DNA of 12,485 nt from Desulfonatronospira sp. Lineage in GTDB: Bacteria; Desulfobacterota; Desulfovibrionia; Desulfovibrionales; Desulfonatronovibrionaceae. The DNA lies in contig SLAE01000119.1 in NCBI GenBank assembly GCA_007127015.1, positions 1-12,485 of the forward strand, read 5' to 3'. Positions 1-7,139 of this stretch are shown here, piece after piece; position 1 is the stretch's first letter, and each line of letters starts with the position of its first letter. Position numbers and translations under genes: made by a program. The notes under the pieces are model-generated. The model was not told where the DNA came from. It did not search any database and saw only the letters and a list, made by a program, of their open reading frames with translations.

Positions 1-768
1 CTGGAACGAAGCGCCGACCTTGCAGCGATTCTGACCAATCTAAGCCGTCTGGATGTGCTTTTTATCGACGAGATTCACCGCATGCCGGCATCAGTTGAAG
101 AGATCCTCTATCCTGCTCTTGAAGATTTCAAGCTGGATCTGATTCTGGGTCAGGGACCGGGTGCCAGGAGCGTGCAGATTGATCTTGAACCCTTCACCCT
201 GGTCGGGGCGACGACCAGAATCGGTCTTTTGACTTCTCCCCTGCGGGATAGATTTGGAGTCATCTGTCGTCTGGATTTCTATTCCCCGGAAGAACTGGCG
301 ATAATTGTGTCCCGTTCCGCCAGAATTCTAGGCATGGCCATTTCCAGGCAGGGAGCTCTGGAAATCGGTAAACGCTCCCGGGGTACGCCCCGGATCGCGA
401 ACCGGCTGCTGCGCAGGGTGCATGACTTTGCGGTAGTAGACCGAAAAAATGAAATCAATGCTCAAGTTGCTTCTGCCGCTCTTGAACGCATGGACGTTGA
501 TCCGCTGGGCCTGGATCAGATGGACAGAAAAATCCTGGAGTGCATTATCCGTCAATTCGCCGGTGGTCCTGTAGGAATCAAGACAGTGGCGGTGGCCTGC
601 TCTGAAGAGGTGCGCACCCTGGAGGACATCTATGAACCCTATCTTATTCAGTGCGGATTCTTAAAACGGACTCCGAGAGGCAGGGTAGCTACGCCACGGG
701 CATATGATCATTTAAGACTTGCCTGTCCCGGCCCTGCCCGGCTGCCTCTGGACCATCCGGAAATCTGA
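1..768 (+). CDS. ruvB: RuvB, Holliday junction branch migration ATPase (5' end missing)
   Basis: RuvB is the hexameric AAA+ motor that, with RuvA, drives branch migration of Holliday junctions during recombinational repair. The reading frame is open from the first base of the window, so the start, the N-terminus and the Walker A motif lie upstream; 255 residues are visible out of about 330-350 usual for the family. Seen in order: Walker [10 protein letters not shown] (visible residues 19-27), sensor 1 GATTR (69-73), the arginine-finger segment LRDRFG (81-86), the sensor 2 segment [14 protein letters not shown] (127-140), then a C-terminal winged-helix DNA-binding domain up to the TGA stop at 766-768. 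The last dozen residues are proline-rich and look like an unconserved tail. thyX follows after 16 bp, suggesting co-transcription. ruvA and ruvC would be expected upstream but are outside the window. Confidence 0.97.
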   Translation: MERSADLAAILTNLSRLDVLFIDEIHRMPASVEEILYPALEDFKLDLILGQGPGARSVQIDLEPFTLVGATTRIGLLTSPLRDRFGVICRLDFYSPEELAIIVSRSARILGMAISRQGALEIGKRSRGTPRIANRLLRRVHDFAVVDRKNEINAQVASAALERMDVDPLGLDQMDRKILECIIRQFAGGPVGIKTVAVACSEEVRTLEDIYEPYLIQCGFLKRTPRGRVATPRAYDHLRLACPGPARLPLDHPEI

Positions 769-784
769 TACCAAGGAGAAGCAA

Positions 785-1513
785 ATGGCTCAAGCCCATC
801 TGGAAGTAAAGCTCTTAAGCTCGACACCCAGCCCCTTGACTTTGATCTACGCTTCATTCAGGCAATGCTACAGCCCGGGATTCGTGGGAGACATGTGGCC
901 CAGGCTGTTGCGCGGTGAAATTTCACTGGACAGGCAGGCGGCGCTCATCCAGGATGTCCTTGCATCGGGCCATACCAGCCCCATTGAACATGTGAGCTTC
1001 ACCTTTGCCGTACAGGGTGTTTCCCGGGCTTTGACCCATCAGCTGGTCAGACACAGAATAGCCAGTTATTCCCAGCAAAGTCAGCGCTATGTGGATGAAT
1101 CAGGGTTTGAATACATACTCCCCCCGGCCGTTGACAGGATTCCCGAAGCAAGAGATTTGTTTCTCCGGTTCATGGATAAAACCCAGAAGGCCTATCTGGA
1201 GCTGCAGCAGACTCTGAAGAGCAACGGCAGGACCAGGGAAGAGGCCAATGAAGATGCCCGCTTTATTCTGCCCAACGCGGCCGAGTCCAAGATTGTAGTC
1301 ACCATGAACTGCCGGAGTCTTTTAAACTTTTTTGAACTCAGGTGCTGTGAAAGAGCTCAGTGGGAAATCCGGAAAATGGCCTGGAAGATGCTGGAGCTGG
1401 TTCGCTTCGAGCTTCCAGTGGTCTTTGACCCGGCCGGACCAAAGTGTGAGCGCCTTCAGTATTGCCCGGAGGGTGAAAAATTTACCTGCGGAAAATACCC
1501 TCTCCAGGATTGA
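785..1513 (+). CDS. thyX: ThyX, flavin-dependent thymidylate synthase
   Basis: ThyX makes dTMP from dUMP using methylenetetrahydrofolate as carbon donor and reduced FAD as hydride donor; it works as a cytosolic homotetramer and replaces ThyA in many anaerobes. The product is 242 residues, typical for the family. The ThyX signature RHR-X7-S is present as RHRIASYSQQS (residues 89-99, followed by QRY), and the upstream segment SGHTSPIEH (61-69) is the usual conserved histidine region. The C-terminal part has several cysteines (KCERLQYC, FTCGKYP). The start was placed at ATG 785 because an AAGGAG Shine-Dalgarno sits at 773-778; an in-frame start at 719 would run back into ruvB and has no ribosome site. 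The gene is probably the second in a ruvB-thyX transcript and ends 48 bp from a convergent gene, with no clear terminator in between. Confidence 0.96.
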   Translation: MAQAHLEVKLLSSTPSPLTLIYASFRQCYSPGFVGDMWPRLLRGEISLDRQAALIQDVLASGHTSPIEHVSFTFAVQGVSRALTHQLVRHRIASYSQQSQRYVDESGFEYILPPAVDRIPEARDLFLRFMDKTQKAYLELQQTLKSNGRTREEANEDARFILPNAAESKIVVTMNCRSLLNFFELRCCERAQWEIRKMAWKMLELVRFELPVVFDPAGPKCERLQYCPEGEKFTCGKYPLQD

Positions 1514-1561
1514 GACGCAAAGCATCAAAAGACAGGGCTTCAGGCTTGCACCTGCTTATTG

Positions 1562-2530
1562 TCAGCTTAAGCCTAAAATATCTGTCAGCCCCAGATATTC
1601 GGCCCAGTCGCGCATGAAGGTGCGCAACACTTCCTCTTCAGTGACCATGTCGGCCATTTCCAGATAGGTAACCAGACGCAGTGTGAAAACCAGCCAGATC
1701 AGCACAGGGCATAATAAAACAGCCGGTTTGTGCCGCATGGGCTGCTGACTGCGGGCTATGCGCAGCAGAATCAGGATCAAAAAGAGCAGAAACAGGGCAA
1801 AACCTGCGCCCGGCAGAATGAGATAGGTGGGATCAAATGTTTCCCTGCTGACGAAATATACCCACACACAGGTAAGGGGAGAAAGAACCGCAAAGAAGAT
1901 GCCCCATTTGGCCAGCAGGCCAAGGGCATAACGGTAGTAGTCCCTTCCGAAATCGTCCAGATTTCTTCTGTAAAGCAGATAGAGCATGCCCAGAACTGCA
2001 CCGGCAGCAATGGCCAGCAGGAAAAGCTGAACCAGAATGGGCCAGAAAATGGAATCAGGGTCCGGATGAACAGGAGACATCGGCTCCAGTTCCCGCCACA
2101 GCGACAAGAAGAGAAGTCCCAGGAGCAACTTGCAGCAGGCAATGGCTGCGGCAGCAGGAATCAGGTGCAGGACCGGCCAGCGGGCAAGCCTGTTCCAGGT
2201 CAGAAAATAAAGACCGTAAAAAAACAGGGCAGCGCCGCTGATATACACAGCAGTCTTCCAGAACACCTGGTGTTCCATCCATATGCCTGGCCCGGGCTCC
2301 AGAAAAAAGGCCGCGGCCAGGATTCCTGCGGAAATAAGGGTGAGGGCAAGGATGAACATAAGACCCAGCCTGGAAAGCTGTCCGGCCAGCTTGACCATGA
2401 AAAGCTTTCTTCTCAATGTTCCGGCTGCAGCGTTAAGAAAGCTCAGGGCCGGAACTCCCAGAGCGCAGACCAGAAGCATGACCCCAAGGGAGATGAGCAG
2501 GCTGTCATAAAGGCTAAAGAAAAAGTGCAT
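1562..2530 (-). CDS. Uncharacterised polytopic inner-membrane protein (about eight helices)
   Basis: I do not recognise this family. The 322-residue product is very hydrophobic, with about eight predicted membrane helices at roughly residues 10-32, 53-77, 94-112, 120-145, 162-187, 204-227, 236-258 and 268-290, and short polar loops. The longest loops are at 145-161 (proline- and acid-rich, between helices 4 and 5) and 188-203 (charged, with RRNLDDFGRDYYRY). The C-terminal 30 residues are amphipathic and acidic. There is no signal peptide, heme-binding CxxCH or ATPase motif. The start was placed at the ATG on base 2530 because GGAG lies seven bases before it on the minus strand; an in-frame ATG at 2575 has no such site. 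It is divergent from dprA and convergent with thyX, so it is probably transcribed alone. Transporter, quinone-linked or structural roles cannot be told apart from sequence alone. Confidence 0.8.
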   Translation of the reverse strand: MHFFFSLYDSLLISLGVMLLVCALGVPALSFLNAAAGTLRRKLFMVKLAGQLSRLGLMFILALTLISAGILAAAFFLEPGPGIWMEHQVFWKTAVYISGAALFFYGLYFLTWNRLARWPVLHLIPAAAAIACCKLLLGLLFLSLWRELEPMSPVHPDPDSIFWPILVQLFLLAIAAGAVLGMLYLLYRRNLDDFGRDYYRYALGLLAKWGIFFAVLSPLTCVWVYFVSRETFDPTYLILPGAGFALFLLFLILILLRIARSQQPMRHKPAVLLCPVLIWLVFTLRLVTYLEMADMVTEEEVLRTFMRDWAEYLGLTDILGLS

Positions 2531-2593
2531 GTCCTTTCTCCGGGTTTTGGCGGTAATCAAAAAATACTGCCCCAAAAATAAGCAGCTGGCAAG

Positions 2594-2599
2594 ATTATA
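2594..2599 (-). promoter_or_regulatory. Candidate -10 element for the membrane-protein gene
   Basis: Read on the minus strand this is a perfect TATAAT, 64 bases before the start codon at 2530. The matching -35 position (plus bases 2617-2622, GTTTTA on the minus strand) is poor, so the promoter call rests mainly on the -10 and on the AT-rich setting. Confidence 0.35.
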
Positions 2600-2772
2600 T
2601 TACTTCATCCCCCGGCTAAAACTTCTTGATAAGCCTTTAGGGATCAAGTAGCCTGAATCCTGCCCAAGCTTTAGAAATCTGTATTTAATCAATATAAAGT
2701 TTTCTTCATAATAAACCCGAACTTTCTGCTGTTTTAACCGCAAAAGAAAAGTGCAAAATTTACACATAAATT

Positions 2773-2778
2773 TATAAT
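2773..2778 (+). promoter_or_regulatory. Candidate -10 element for dprA
   Basis: A perfect TATAAT lies 62 bases before the dprA start proposed at 2841, inside an AT-rich run. No good TTGACA-like box is found 16-18 bases upstream, so this is either an activator-dependent promoter or a chance match in AT-rich DNA. Confidence 0.35.
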
Positions 2779-2803
2779 TTGCTCGAAGAGGCTTATTCCT
2801 GAC

Positions 2804-2822
2804 CTGCTCAGAGCCTGAGCAG
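2804..2822 (+). repeat. Perfect 7-bp inverted repeat in the dprA leader
   Basis: CTGCTCA-GAGCC-TGAGCAG forms a 7-bp stem with a 5-base loop, ending 18 bases before the proposed dprA ATG. There is no following T-run on either strand, so it is not an ordinary terminator. It could be an operator or an mRNA stem close to the ribosome-binding region. Confidence 0.6.
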
Positions 2823-2840
2823 AAGAAAAAGGCAGCCGAC

Positions 2841-4064
2841 ATGTTTTCGCGCGTCGCCTGCCTGGTGAAAGCCTCAGGAGATTTTGAACTTTATTCCGGT
2901 AAGGTTTTTTTGCCCATGCAGCCTTCACTGTCCAAATATTCAAGGTCTCAGGAAATATGGGCCTGCCTGGCACTTTCCAAAGCCAGGAATCTGGGGTGTC
3001 GCACCTGGCAGAAGATTCTGGAAGTTTTCCGTTCACCGGCTCAGGCTGTGGCCAGAAGCGGTTATTGGGCGGAGATGGGTCTGGTCAGCAAAAGCCAGGC
3101 TGGAAATTTTCTCTCCAGAGATTGGGAAGGGGAAGCCGCTTACGAGTTTGAACGCATCCAGTCCGGCCAGGATCAGGTGCTCATATGGACGGATCCGGAA
3201 TACCCGGATCACCTGCGCCATATTCCAGGACCACCCATCCTGCTCTACTACCTGGGTGATATTTCCCTGCTTGGCAATCCATGTCTGGCTGTGGTCGGCT
3301 CGAGAAACAGCTCCAGGTATGGTCTGGAGATGGCCGCCGCAATATGCCGGGATCTTTCCAGGCACGGGCTGACCATTGTTTCCGGGTTTGCCGAAGGTAT
3401 AGACCGGCAGGCACATATGGCCGGGCTCAGCGGTTCCGGAGGGACCATTGCAGTCCTGGGTACAGGCATCGATCTGATCTATCCTGCTCTCAACCGGGAC
3501 CTGTGGGAACCGATAAAAAAAAGAGGTCTTTTTCTTTCAGAATTCCAGAGAGGCACCAGACCGGAGGCACATAACTTTCCTTTCCGCAACAGGATCATCA
3601 GTGGTCTGTCTCTTGGAGTGCTCGTAGTCCAGGCGGCCTTGAAAAGCGGAAGTATGCTCACGGCCGGATATGCCCTGGAACAGGGCAGAGAGGTCTTTGC
3701 AGTTCCGGGAGCGGTCAACCTGGAAAGTTTCACCGGATGCAACCATCTGATCAGGCAGGGAGCATTGCTCGTCCAGTCGGCAGATGATGTTCTGGAAGCT
3801 TTGACTCCGAGTCTTGGAGCATATCTTAAGCCTGATAAGCTGGAAAAAGAGGTCAAGTGCGGGCAAAATAATCATCTCTTTGATGGATTGAACAGCGAAG
3901 AACTCAAGGTGGCAAATGTTTTGTCCGAGCGGGGCAGAATTCATATTGATGAGCTGACCGATCTTCTGGACATGAATGCGGCCGGGGTGAGCCGGATTTT
4001 GATCCATCTGGAGATTCAGGGAGTGATCAAAAGGGAACAGGGTATGTATTTTTCAATAATCTGA
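2841..4064 (+). CDS. dprA: DprA/Smf, DNA-processing protein A
   Basis: DprA binds incoming single-stranded DNA and loads RecA onto it during natural transformation; it is also widespread in bacteria not known to be competent. Counting 407 residues from ATG 2841, an N-terminal helix-hairpin-helix-like region (about 38-70) is followed by the Rossmann-fold Smf domain: AVVGSRNSSRYG (150-161), IVSGFAEGID (179-188), GGTIAVLGTGIDLIYP (200-215), FPFRNRIISGLS (246-257), SGSMLTAGYALEQGR (269-283), VFAVPG (285-290) and GCNHLIRQGALLV (299-311). A C-terminal winged helix (about 345-405) matches the usual DprA tail. The start is uncertain: ATG 2841 has a weak ribosome site, and an in-frame ATG at 2916 (AAGG 11 bases upstream) would give 382 residues and still hold every domain. 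xerC follows after 132 bp with no evident terminator. Confidence 0.94.
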   Translation: MFSRVACLVKASGDFELYSGKVFLPMQPSLSKYSRSQEIWACLALSKARNLGCRTWQKILEVFRSPAQAVARSGYWAEMGLVSKSQAGNFLSRDWEGEAAYEFERIQSGQDQVLIWTDPEYPDHLRHIPGPPILLYYLGDISLLGNPCLAVVGSRNSSRYGLEMAAAICRDLSRHGLTIVSGFAEGIDRQAHMAGLSGSGGTIAVLGTGIDLIYPALNRDLWEPIKKRGLFLSEFQRGTRPEAHNFPFRNRIISGLSLGVLVVQAALKSGSMLTAGYALEQGREVFAVPGAVNLESFTGCNHLIRQGALLVQSADDVLEALTPSLGAYLKPDKLEKEVKCGQNNHLFDGLNSEELKVANVLSERGRIHIDELTDLLDMNAAGVSRILIHLEIQGVIKREQGMYFSII

Positions 4065-4196
4065 ATTTATTAGCAGGTATTCTCAATTTCTGGTCCGTTT
4101 TTTTCAATGCTGCGGGAGCAAAAAATATGATAGCACGGCAGCCCGGGCGGTCAGCCAGGCAGGACGTGAAAATCCGTAAAAGAGCGAGTAAGGCTT

Positions 4197-5147
4197 ATGT
4201 CCTGGACAGCAGACCTTCTGCCTGAAGATGTCATGTATTTTCTGGCCCATCTGGATGTGCAGAAAGGTTTTTCTCCGGCCACTCTAAGGGCCTATGGCCG
4301 GGATCTGGCTCAATGGGAGGCCTTTCTGCAGGAGGGAAGCAAATCATGCGCTCATCCCCGGGCAATAGCCAGAACTGACGTGCAGGGTTTTCTGGTTCAA
4401 CTGCACAGGCAGGGACTTTCCAAATCTTCCATAGCCCGGAAGCTTTCTTCTCTGCGCGGTTTTTTCCGCTTTTTGATCAAAAATAAAAAAATCGAACACG
4501 ATCCTTGCGCAGGGCTTAAAAACCCCAGAAAAAATCACCCCCAGCCCAGGGTGCTCAATGTGGATCAGGCTCTGAGTCTGGTGGAATCCAGTATGGATCC
4601 AAGCCCCAGAAGCCTTCGCGATCTGGCACTGGCTGAAGTTCTCTATGGTTCAGGACTGAGGGTGAGCGAAGCTACAGGGCTTGACCTGGAAGATGTGGAT
4701 CTTGGACAGGGTCTGGTCCTGGTCAGGGGCAAGGGAGGCAAGGAGCGTCTGGCTTTTTTGACCAGACCAGGCTGTGAAAGGCTGAAAAATTATATGCCCC
4801 AGCGCAGCGCCTTTGGTCCTTCTCTAAAGGAAAAGGCCCTTTTTCTGGGGCTCAGGGGCAGAAGGCTTAACAGAAGAGAGGCCTTCAGGATCATCAGGCG
4901 CCTTGCTCTTGTTGGAGCACAGGTGCAGGGCGTCAGTCCGCATACCCTGCGCCACAGCTTCGCCACCCACCTGCTGCAGGGGGGGGCAGACCTGCGCACG
5001 GTTCAGGAGCTTCTGGGACACAGCCGCGTATCCACCACGCAGCGCTATACACACCTGAACCTGGATGAGGTCATGCGCGTCTACGATCAGGCTCATCCCC
5101 GCGCAAAAGAAAAGCAGCTCAACAGCCGGAACAAAAGGGATGATTGA
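4197..5147 (+). CDS. xerC: XerC-type tyrosine recombinase
   Basis: Xer recombinases resolve chromosome dimers at dif in the terminus region, normally as a XerC-XerD pair. The 316-residue product has the N-terminal SAM-like core-binding domain (about 8-95) and the C-terminal catalytic domain. All active-site residues are visible: R155 (SGLRVSEATGL), K179 (RGKGGKER), H249 and R252 (PHTLRHSFATHLL), H275 (LLGH) and the nucleophile Y284 (STTQRYTHL). The C-terminal VYDQAHPRAK resembles XerC rather than XerD, so XerC is preferred; a lone Xer-type enzyme cannot be excluded because no partner is in the window. The ATG at 4197 follows GAG and AAGG at about 4184-4193. The intact catalytic set and housekeeping neighbours argue against a phage or integron integrase. 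The next gene begins 84 bp downstream. Confidence 0.9.
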   Translation: MSWTADLLPEDVMYFLAHLDVQKGFSPATLRAYGRDLAQWEAFLQEGSKSCAHPRAIARTDVQGFLVQLHRQGLSKSSIARKLSSLRGFFRFLIKNKKIEHDPCAGLKNPRKNHPQPRVLNVDQALSLVESSMDPSPRSLRDLALAEVLYGSGLRVSEATGLDLEDVDLGQGLVLVRGKGGKERLAFLTRPGCERLKNYMPQRSAFGPSLKEKALFLGLRGRRLNRREAFRIIRRLALVGAQVQGVSPHTLRHSFATHLLQGGADLRTVQELLGHSRVSTTQRYTHLNLDEVMRVYDQAHPRAKEKQLNSRNKRDD

Positions 5148-5231
5148 GCGGGGCTTGCTTCTGAGTTTAAAAACAGCTAGATTTTACGACAGAAAAAAAG
5201 AAATTAAATTTTATTGATAAAAAGGAAGCAA

Positions 5232-5711
5232 ATGAGTCCTGTAGAATTAACCGAGCAGGAAAAAGAAGTCCTGCGCATTGTTCAGGCCGACCTGCCCGAT
5301 TCAGAGACCCCTTTTGCCGAAATTGCTGAATTAACCGGGTTAAGCGAACAGGAAGTCCTTAATCTGCTGCGCGGCATCAGGGAAAAAGGCTATATCCGCA
5401 GATTCGGCGCCACCCTGAGACACCAGCAGGCCGGATACGGACACAATGCCATGGTTGCCTGGCATGTGGAGGACGACCGGGATATGCAGGCCATAGGAGA
5501 ATTCATGGCCGGCCGCACGGAGATAACCCATTGTTACGAGAGGGCCAGCTGTCTGGACTGGCCCTACAATCTGTACACCATGATCCATGGCCGCAGCCCC
5601 GAAGATTGTATCCGGGTGGTCCGGGAACTGGCTGTGCAGACCGGATTAAATCAGTACGAAATGCTCTTCAGTATTCAAGAATTGAAAAAGACTTCCATGT
5701 GCTATTTTTGA
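5232..5711 (+). CDS. ahbB: AsnC/Lrp-fold siroheme decarboxylase subunit, AhbB-like
   Basis: In the alternative heme pathway of sulfate reducers and archaea, AhbA and AhbB together decarboxylate siroheme to didecarboxysiroheme. They have the Lrp/AsnC regulator fold but act as enzymes. This 159-residue protein has an N-terminal winged helix (about 8-57) and a ligand-binding half. Features I associate with the Ahb/NirDLGH family are RRFGATLRHQQAGY (56-69), NAMVAWHV (72-79), the CYER...DWPYNLYTMIHG block (101-120) and a C-terminal LKKTSMCYF. The tail favours AhbB over AhbA. The start is ATG 5232 with AAAGGAAG just upstream; an in-frame TTG at 5214 has no ribosome site. hemL follows after 42 bp, supporting a heme role over transcriptional control. 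The AhbA partner is not in the window. A true AsnC regulator is the main alternative. Confidence 0.82.
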   Translation: MSPVELTEQEKEVLRIVQADLPDSETPFAEIAELTGLSEQEVLNLLRGIREKGYIRRFGATLRHQQAGYGHNAMVAWHVEDDRDMQAIGEFMAGRTEITHCYERASCLDWPYNLYTMIHGRSPEDCIRVVRELAVQTGLNQYEMLFSIQELKKTSMCYF

Positions 5712-5753
5712 TTTATTTATCCGGAACCACCAAGACCAAAAAGGAGGTCTGCA

Positions 5754-7022
5754 GTGAATAATTCCCAGGATCTTTTCAATCAGGCCCGGGAACTCATCCC
5801 CGGAGGAGTGAACAGTCCGGTCAGGGCATGCGGCAGCGTGGGCATGACCCCCTTGTTCATCTCCAGAGCCGACGGAGCCTATCTATACACCCAGGATGGA
5901 GACGAACTCATTGATTATGTCATGTCCTGGGGTCCGATGATCTTAGGACACAATCATCAAGGGGTCAGAGAAGCCCTGGAAAGAGCCCTGCAGAATGGAC
6001 TCAGTTTTGGAGCCCCGTGTGCTCCTGAAGTTGATCTTGCCAGAGAGATCGTCCGGGCTTTGCCCGGGGTGGACATGGTGCGCATGGTCAATTCCGGAAC
6101 AGAGGCAGCCATGTCCGCTCTGCGTCTGGCCAGAGGATTCACCAATAGGTCCAAGGTTGTCAAATTTACAGGCTGTTATCACGGGCATGTAGACGCCTTT
6201 CTGGCCAGTGCCGGGTCAGGTGCAGCCACCTTGAGCATTCCGGGCACTCCGGGAGTTCCGCAGGAAGTTGTCTCCCAGACGCTGCTCGCGGACTACAACA
6301 ATCTGGAGCTGGTCAGTGAGCTTTTTGCCGGGCACGGGGAAGAGATAGCCGCAATTTTCGTTGAACCGGCAGCAGGAAATATGGGTCTGGTGCCGCCCAT
6401 GCCAGGATTTCTGGAGGGCTTGCGCCGGATTTCAGAAGAATACGGGGCGCTTCTAGTATTTGATGAAGTGATTACCGGATTCAGGCTGTCCTATTCCGGC
6501 GCTCAGGGTTATTATAATGTTGTTCCCGATCTGACCTGTCTGGGCAAGATCATCGGCGGAGGCATGCCTGTGGGCGCTTATGGGGGAAAACGGGAGATCA
6601 TGCACAAGGTGGCCCCTGTGGGCGATGTTTACCAGGCCGGGACCCTGTCCGGAAATCCTCTGGCCATGACTGCCGGACTGGCTACTTTAAAGGCTCTGCA
6701 GGAGCAGGATTATGCATTTCTGGAACAGAAGACCAGGGTTCTGGCTCTGGGACTCAAAGATATTTTAAGCCGGAAGGGTCTGCCGGTGCAGCTCAATGTC
6801 CTGGGTTCCATATTTACCTTGTTTTTTACTTCTGAGCCTGTGGTGGATTTTGCCTCAGCCGCAAAATCGGATCAGGAGCTGTTTTGCAGGTTTTATTCGG
6901 GAATGCGTGAACAAGGTATTTATTCGGCCCCATCCAATTTTGAGTGCGCATTTAATTCTTTTGCCCACGGTGAAAAGGAATGGGAGCGTACTTTAGAAGC
7001 AGCTGAAAAAATCAGCTTTTAA
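5754..7022 (+). CDS. hemL: HemL, glutamate-1-semialdehyde 2,1-aminomutase
   Basis: HemL is the PLP enzyme that turns glutamate-1-semialdehyde into 5-aminolevulinate, the last step of the C5 route feeding all tetrapyrroles (heme, siroheme, cobamides). The 422-residue product has the full family length. Visible motifs are [11 protein letters not shown] (15-25), [15 protein letters not shown] (113-127), [10 protein letters not shown] (140-149), VEPAAGNMG (203-211), the FDEVITGFR aspartate region (236-244) and the PLP lysine at K265 in [17 protein letters not shown]. The start is GTG 5754 behind a very strong AAGGAGGT at 5741-5748. Together with the upstream AhbB-like gene it forms a heme-supply pair. 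No terminator was seen downstream, but the next gene has its own promoter candidate at 7050-7079. Confidence 0.97.
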   Translation: MNNSQDLFNQARELIPGGVNSPVRACGSVGMTPLFISRADGAYLYTQDGDELIDYVMSWGPMILGHNHQGVREALERALQNGLSFGAPCAPEVDLAREIVRALPGVDMVRMVNSGTEAAMSALRLARGFTNRSKVVKFTGCYHGHVDAFLASAGSGAATLSIPGTPGVPQEVVSQTLLADYNNLELVSELFAGHGEEIAAIFVEPAAGNMGLVPPMPGFLEGLRRISEEYGALLVFDEVITGFRLSYSGAQGYYNVVPDLTCLGKIIGGGMPVGAYGGKREIMHKVAPVGDVYQAGTLSGNPLAMTAGLATLKALQEQDYAFLEQKTRVLALGLKDILSRKGLPVQLNVLGSIFTLFFTSEPVVDFASAAKSDQELFCRFYSGMREQGIYSAPSNFECAFNSFAHGEKEWERTLEAAEKISF

Positions 7023-7049
7023 TGTTTTCGCTATGAAAATCCTGATTGC

Positions 7050-7079
7050 TTGACAGCATAAATGTTTCTGTCTTATATG
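7050..7079 (+). promoter_or_regulatory. Sigma70-type promoter for the cytochrome gene
   Basis: A perfect -35 TTGACA (7050-7055) is followed after 18 bases by TATATG (7074-7079), four of six matches to the -10 consensus; TTATAT one base earlier gives the ideal 17-base gap but a worse match. Transcription would start near 7086, at the edge of the 7085-7112 inverted repeat. Confidence 0.6.
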
Positions 7080-7084
7080 AGTAA

Positions 7085-7112
7085 TTAGATTGTGCAATAT
7101 GTTACAATCTAA
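7085..7112 (+). promoter_or_regulatory. 9-bp inverted repeat at the cytochrome transcription start
   Basis: TTAGATTGT (7085-7093) and ACAATCTAA (7104-7112) are perfect inverted repeats around a 10-base centre. The inner part reads TTGTGC-AATATG-TTACAA (7090-7107), 10 of 12 defined positions of the TTGTGA-N6-TCACAA type of site bound by CRP/FNR-family regulators such as HcpR in Desulfovibrio. It lies just downstream of the -10, where a bound protein would repress. It could instead act as a stem-loop at the 5' end of the mRNA, 10 bases before the Shine-Dalgarno. Confidence 0.55.
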
Positions 7113-7139
7113 ACCACTAATGAAGGAGGTGTAAGGAGT

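Larger units (their letters stand above)
2531..2840. other. AT-rich divergent intergenic region with no gene
   Basis: This 310-bp stretch separates the minus-strand membrane-protein gene from dprA and is clearly more AT-rich than the flanking genes. It holds a perfect TATAAT on each strand (listed separately), an inverted repeat CTTGAT/ATCAAG at 2625-2630 and 2643-2648 with a 12-base gap, and a 7-bp hairpin at 2804-2822. No convincing coding sequence or RNA gene was seen. Confidence 0.6.

Noticed and set aside
1514..1561. Terminator between convergent thyX and the membrane-protein gene
   Set aside because: Only short imperfect repeats (for example CAGG/CCTG) and no T-run on either strand.
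1730..2581. Plus-strand 283-residue open frame opposite the membrane-protein gene
   Set aside because: It is rich in Gln, Lys and Gly in the pattern expected from the antisense of hydrophobic codons, has no ribosome site, and overlaps a clearly better gene along its whole length.
2625..2648. FNR box formed by TTGAT and ATCAA
   Set aside because: The half-sites are right but the gap is 14 bases counting the 5-base cores inside the 6-bp repeats, well beyond the 4 bases needed for FNR.
2600..2842. Minus-strand 80-residue open frame in the dprA upstream region
   Set aside because: No Shine-Dalgarno before its ATG, AT-rich composition unlike the genes around it, and no recognisable motif.
4197..5147. 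Integrase of a mobile element or integron
   Set aside because: The sequence has XerC-like ends and length, no attachment-site repeats or cargo genes are nearby, and both neighbours are housekeeping genes.
7010..7047. Terminator after hemL formed by AATCAG and CTGATT
   Set aside because: Only a 6-bp AT-rich stem with a 26-base loop and no T-run; it also overlaps the cytochrome promoter region.
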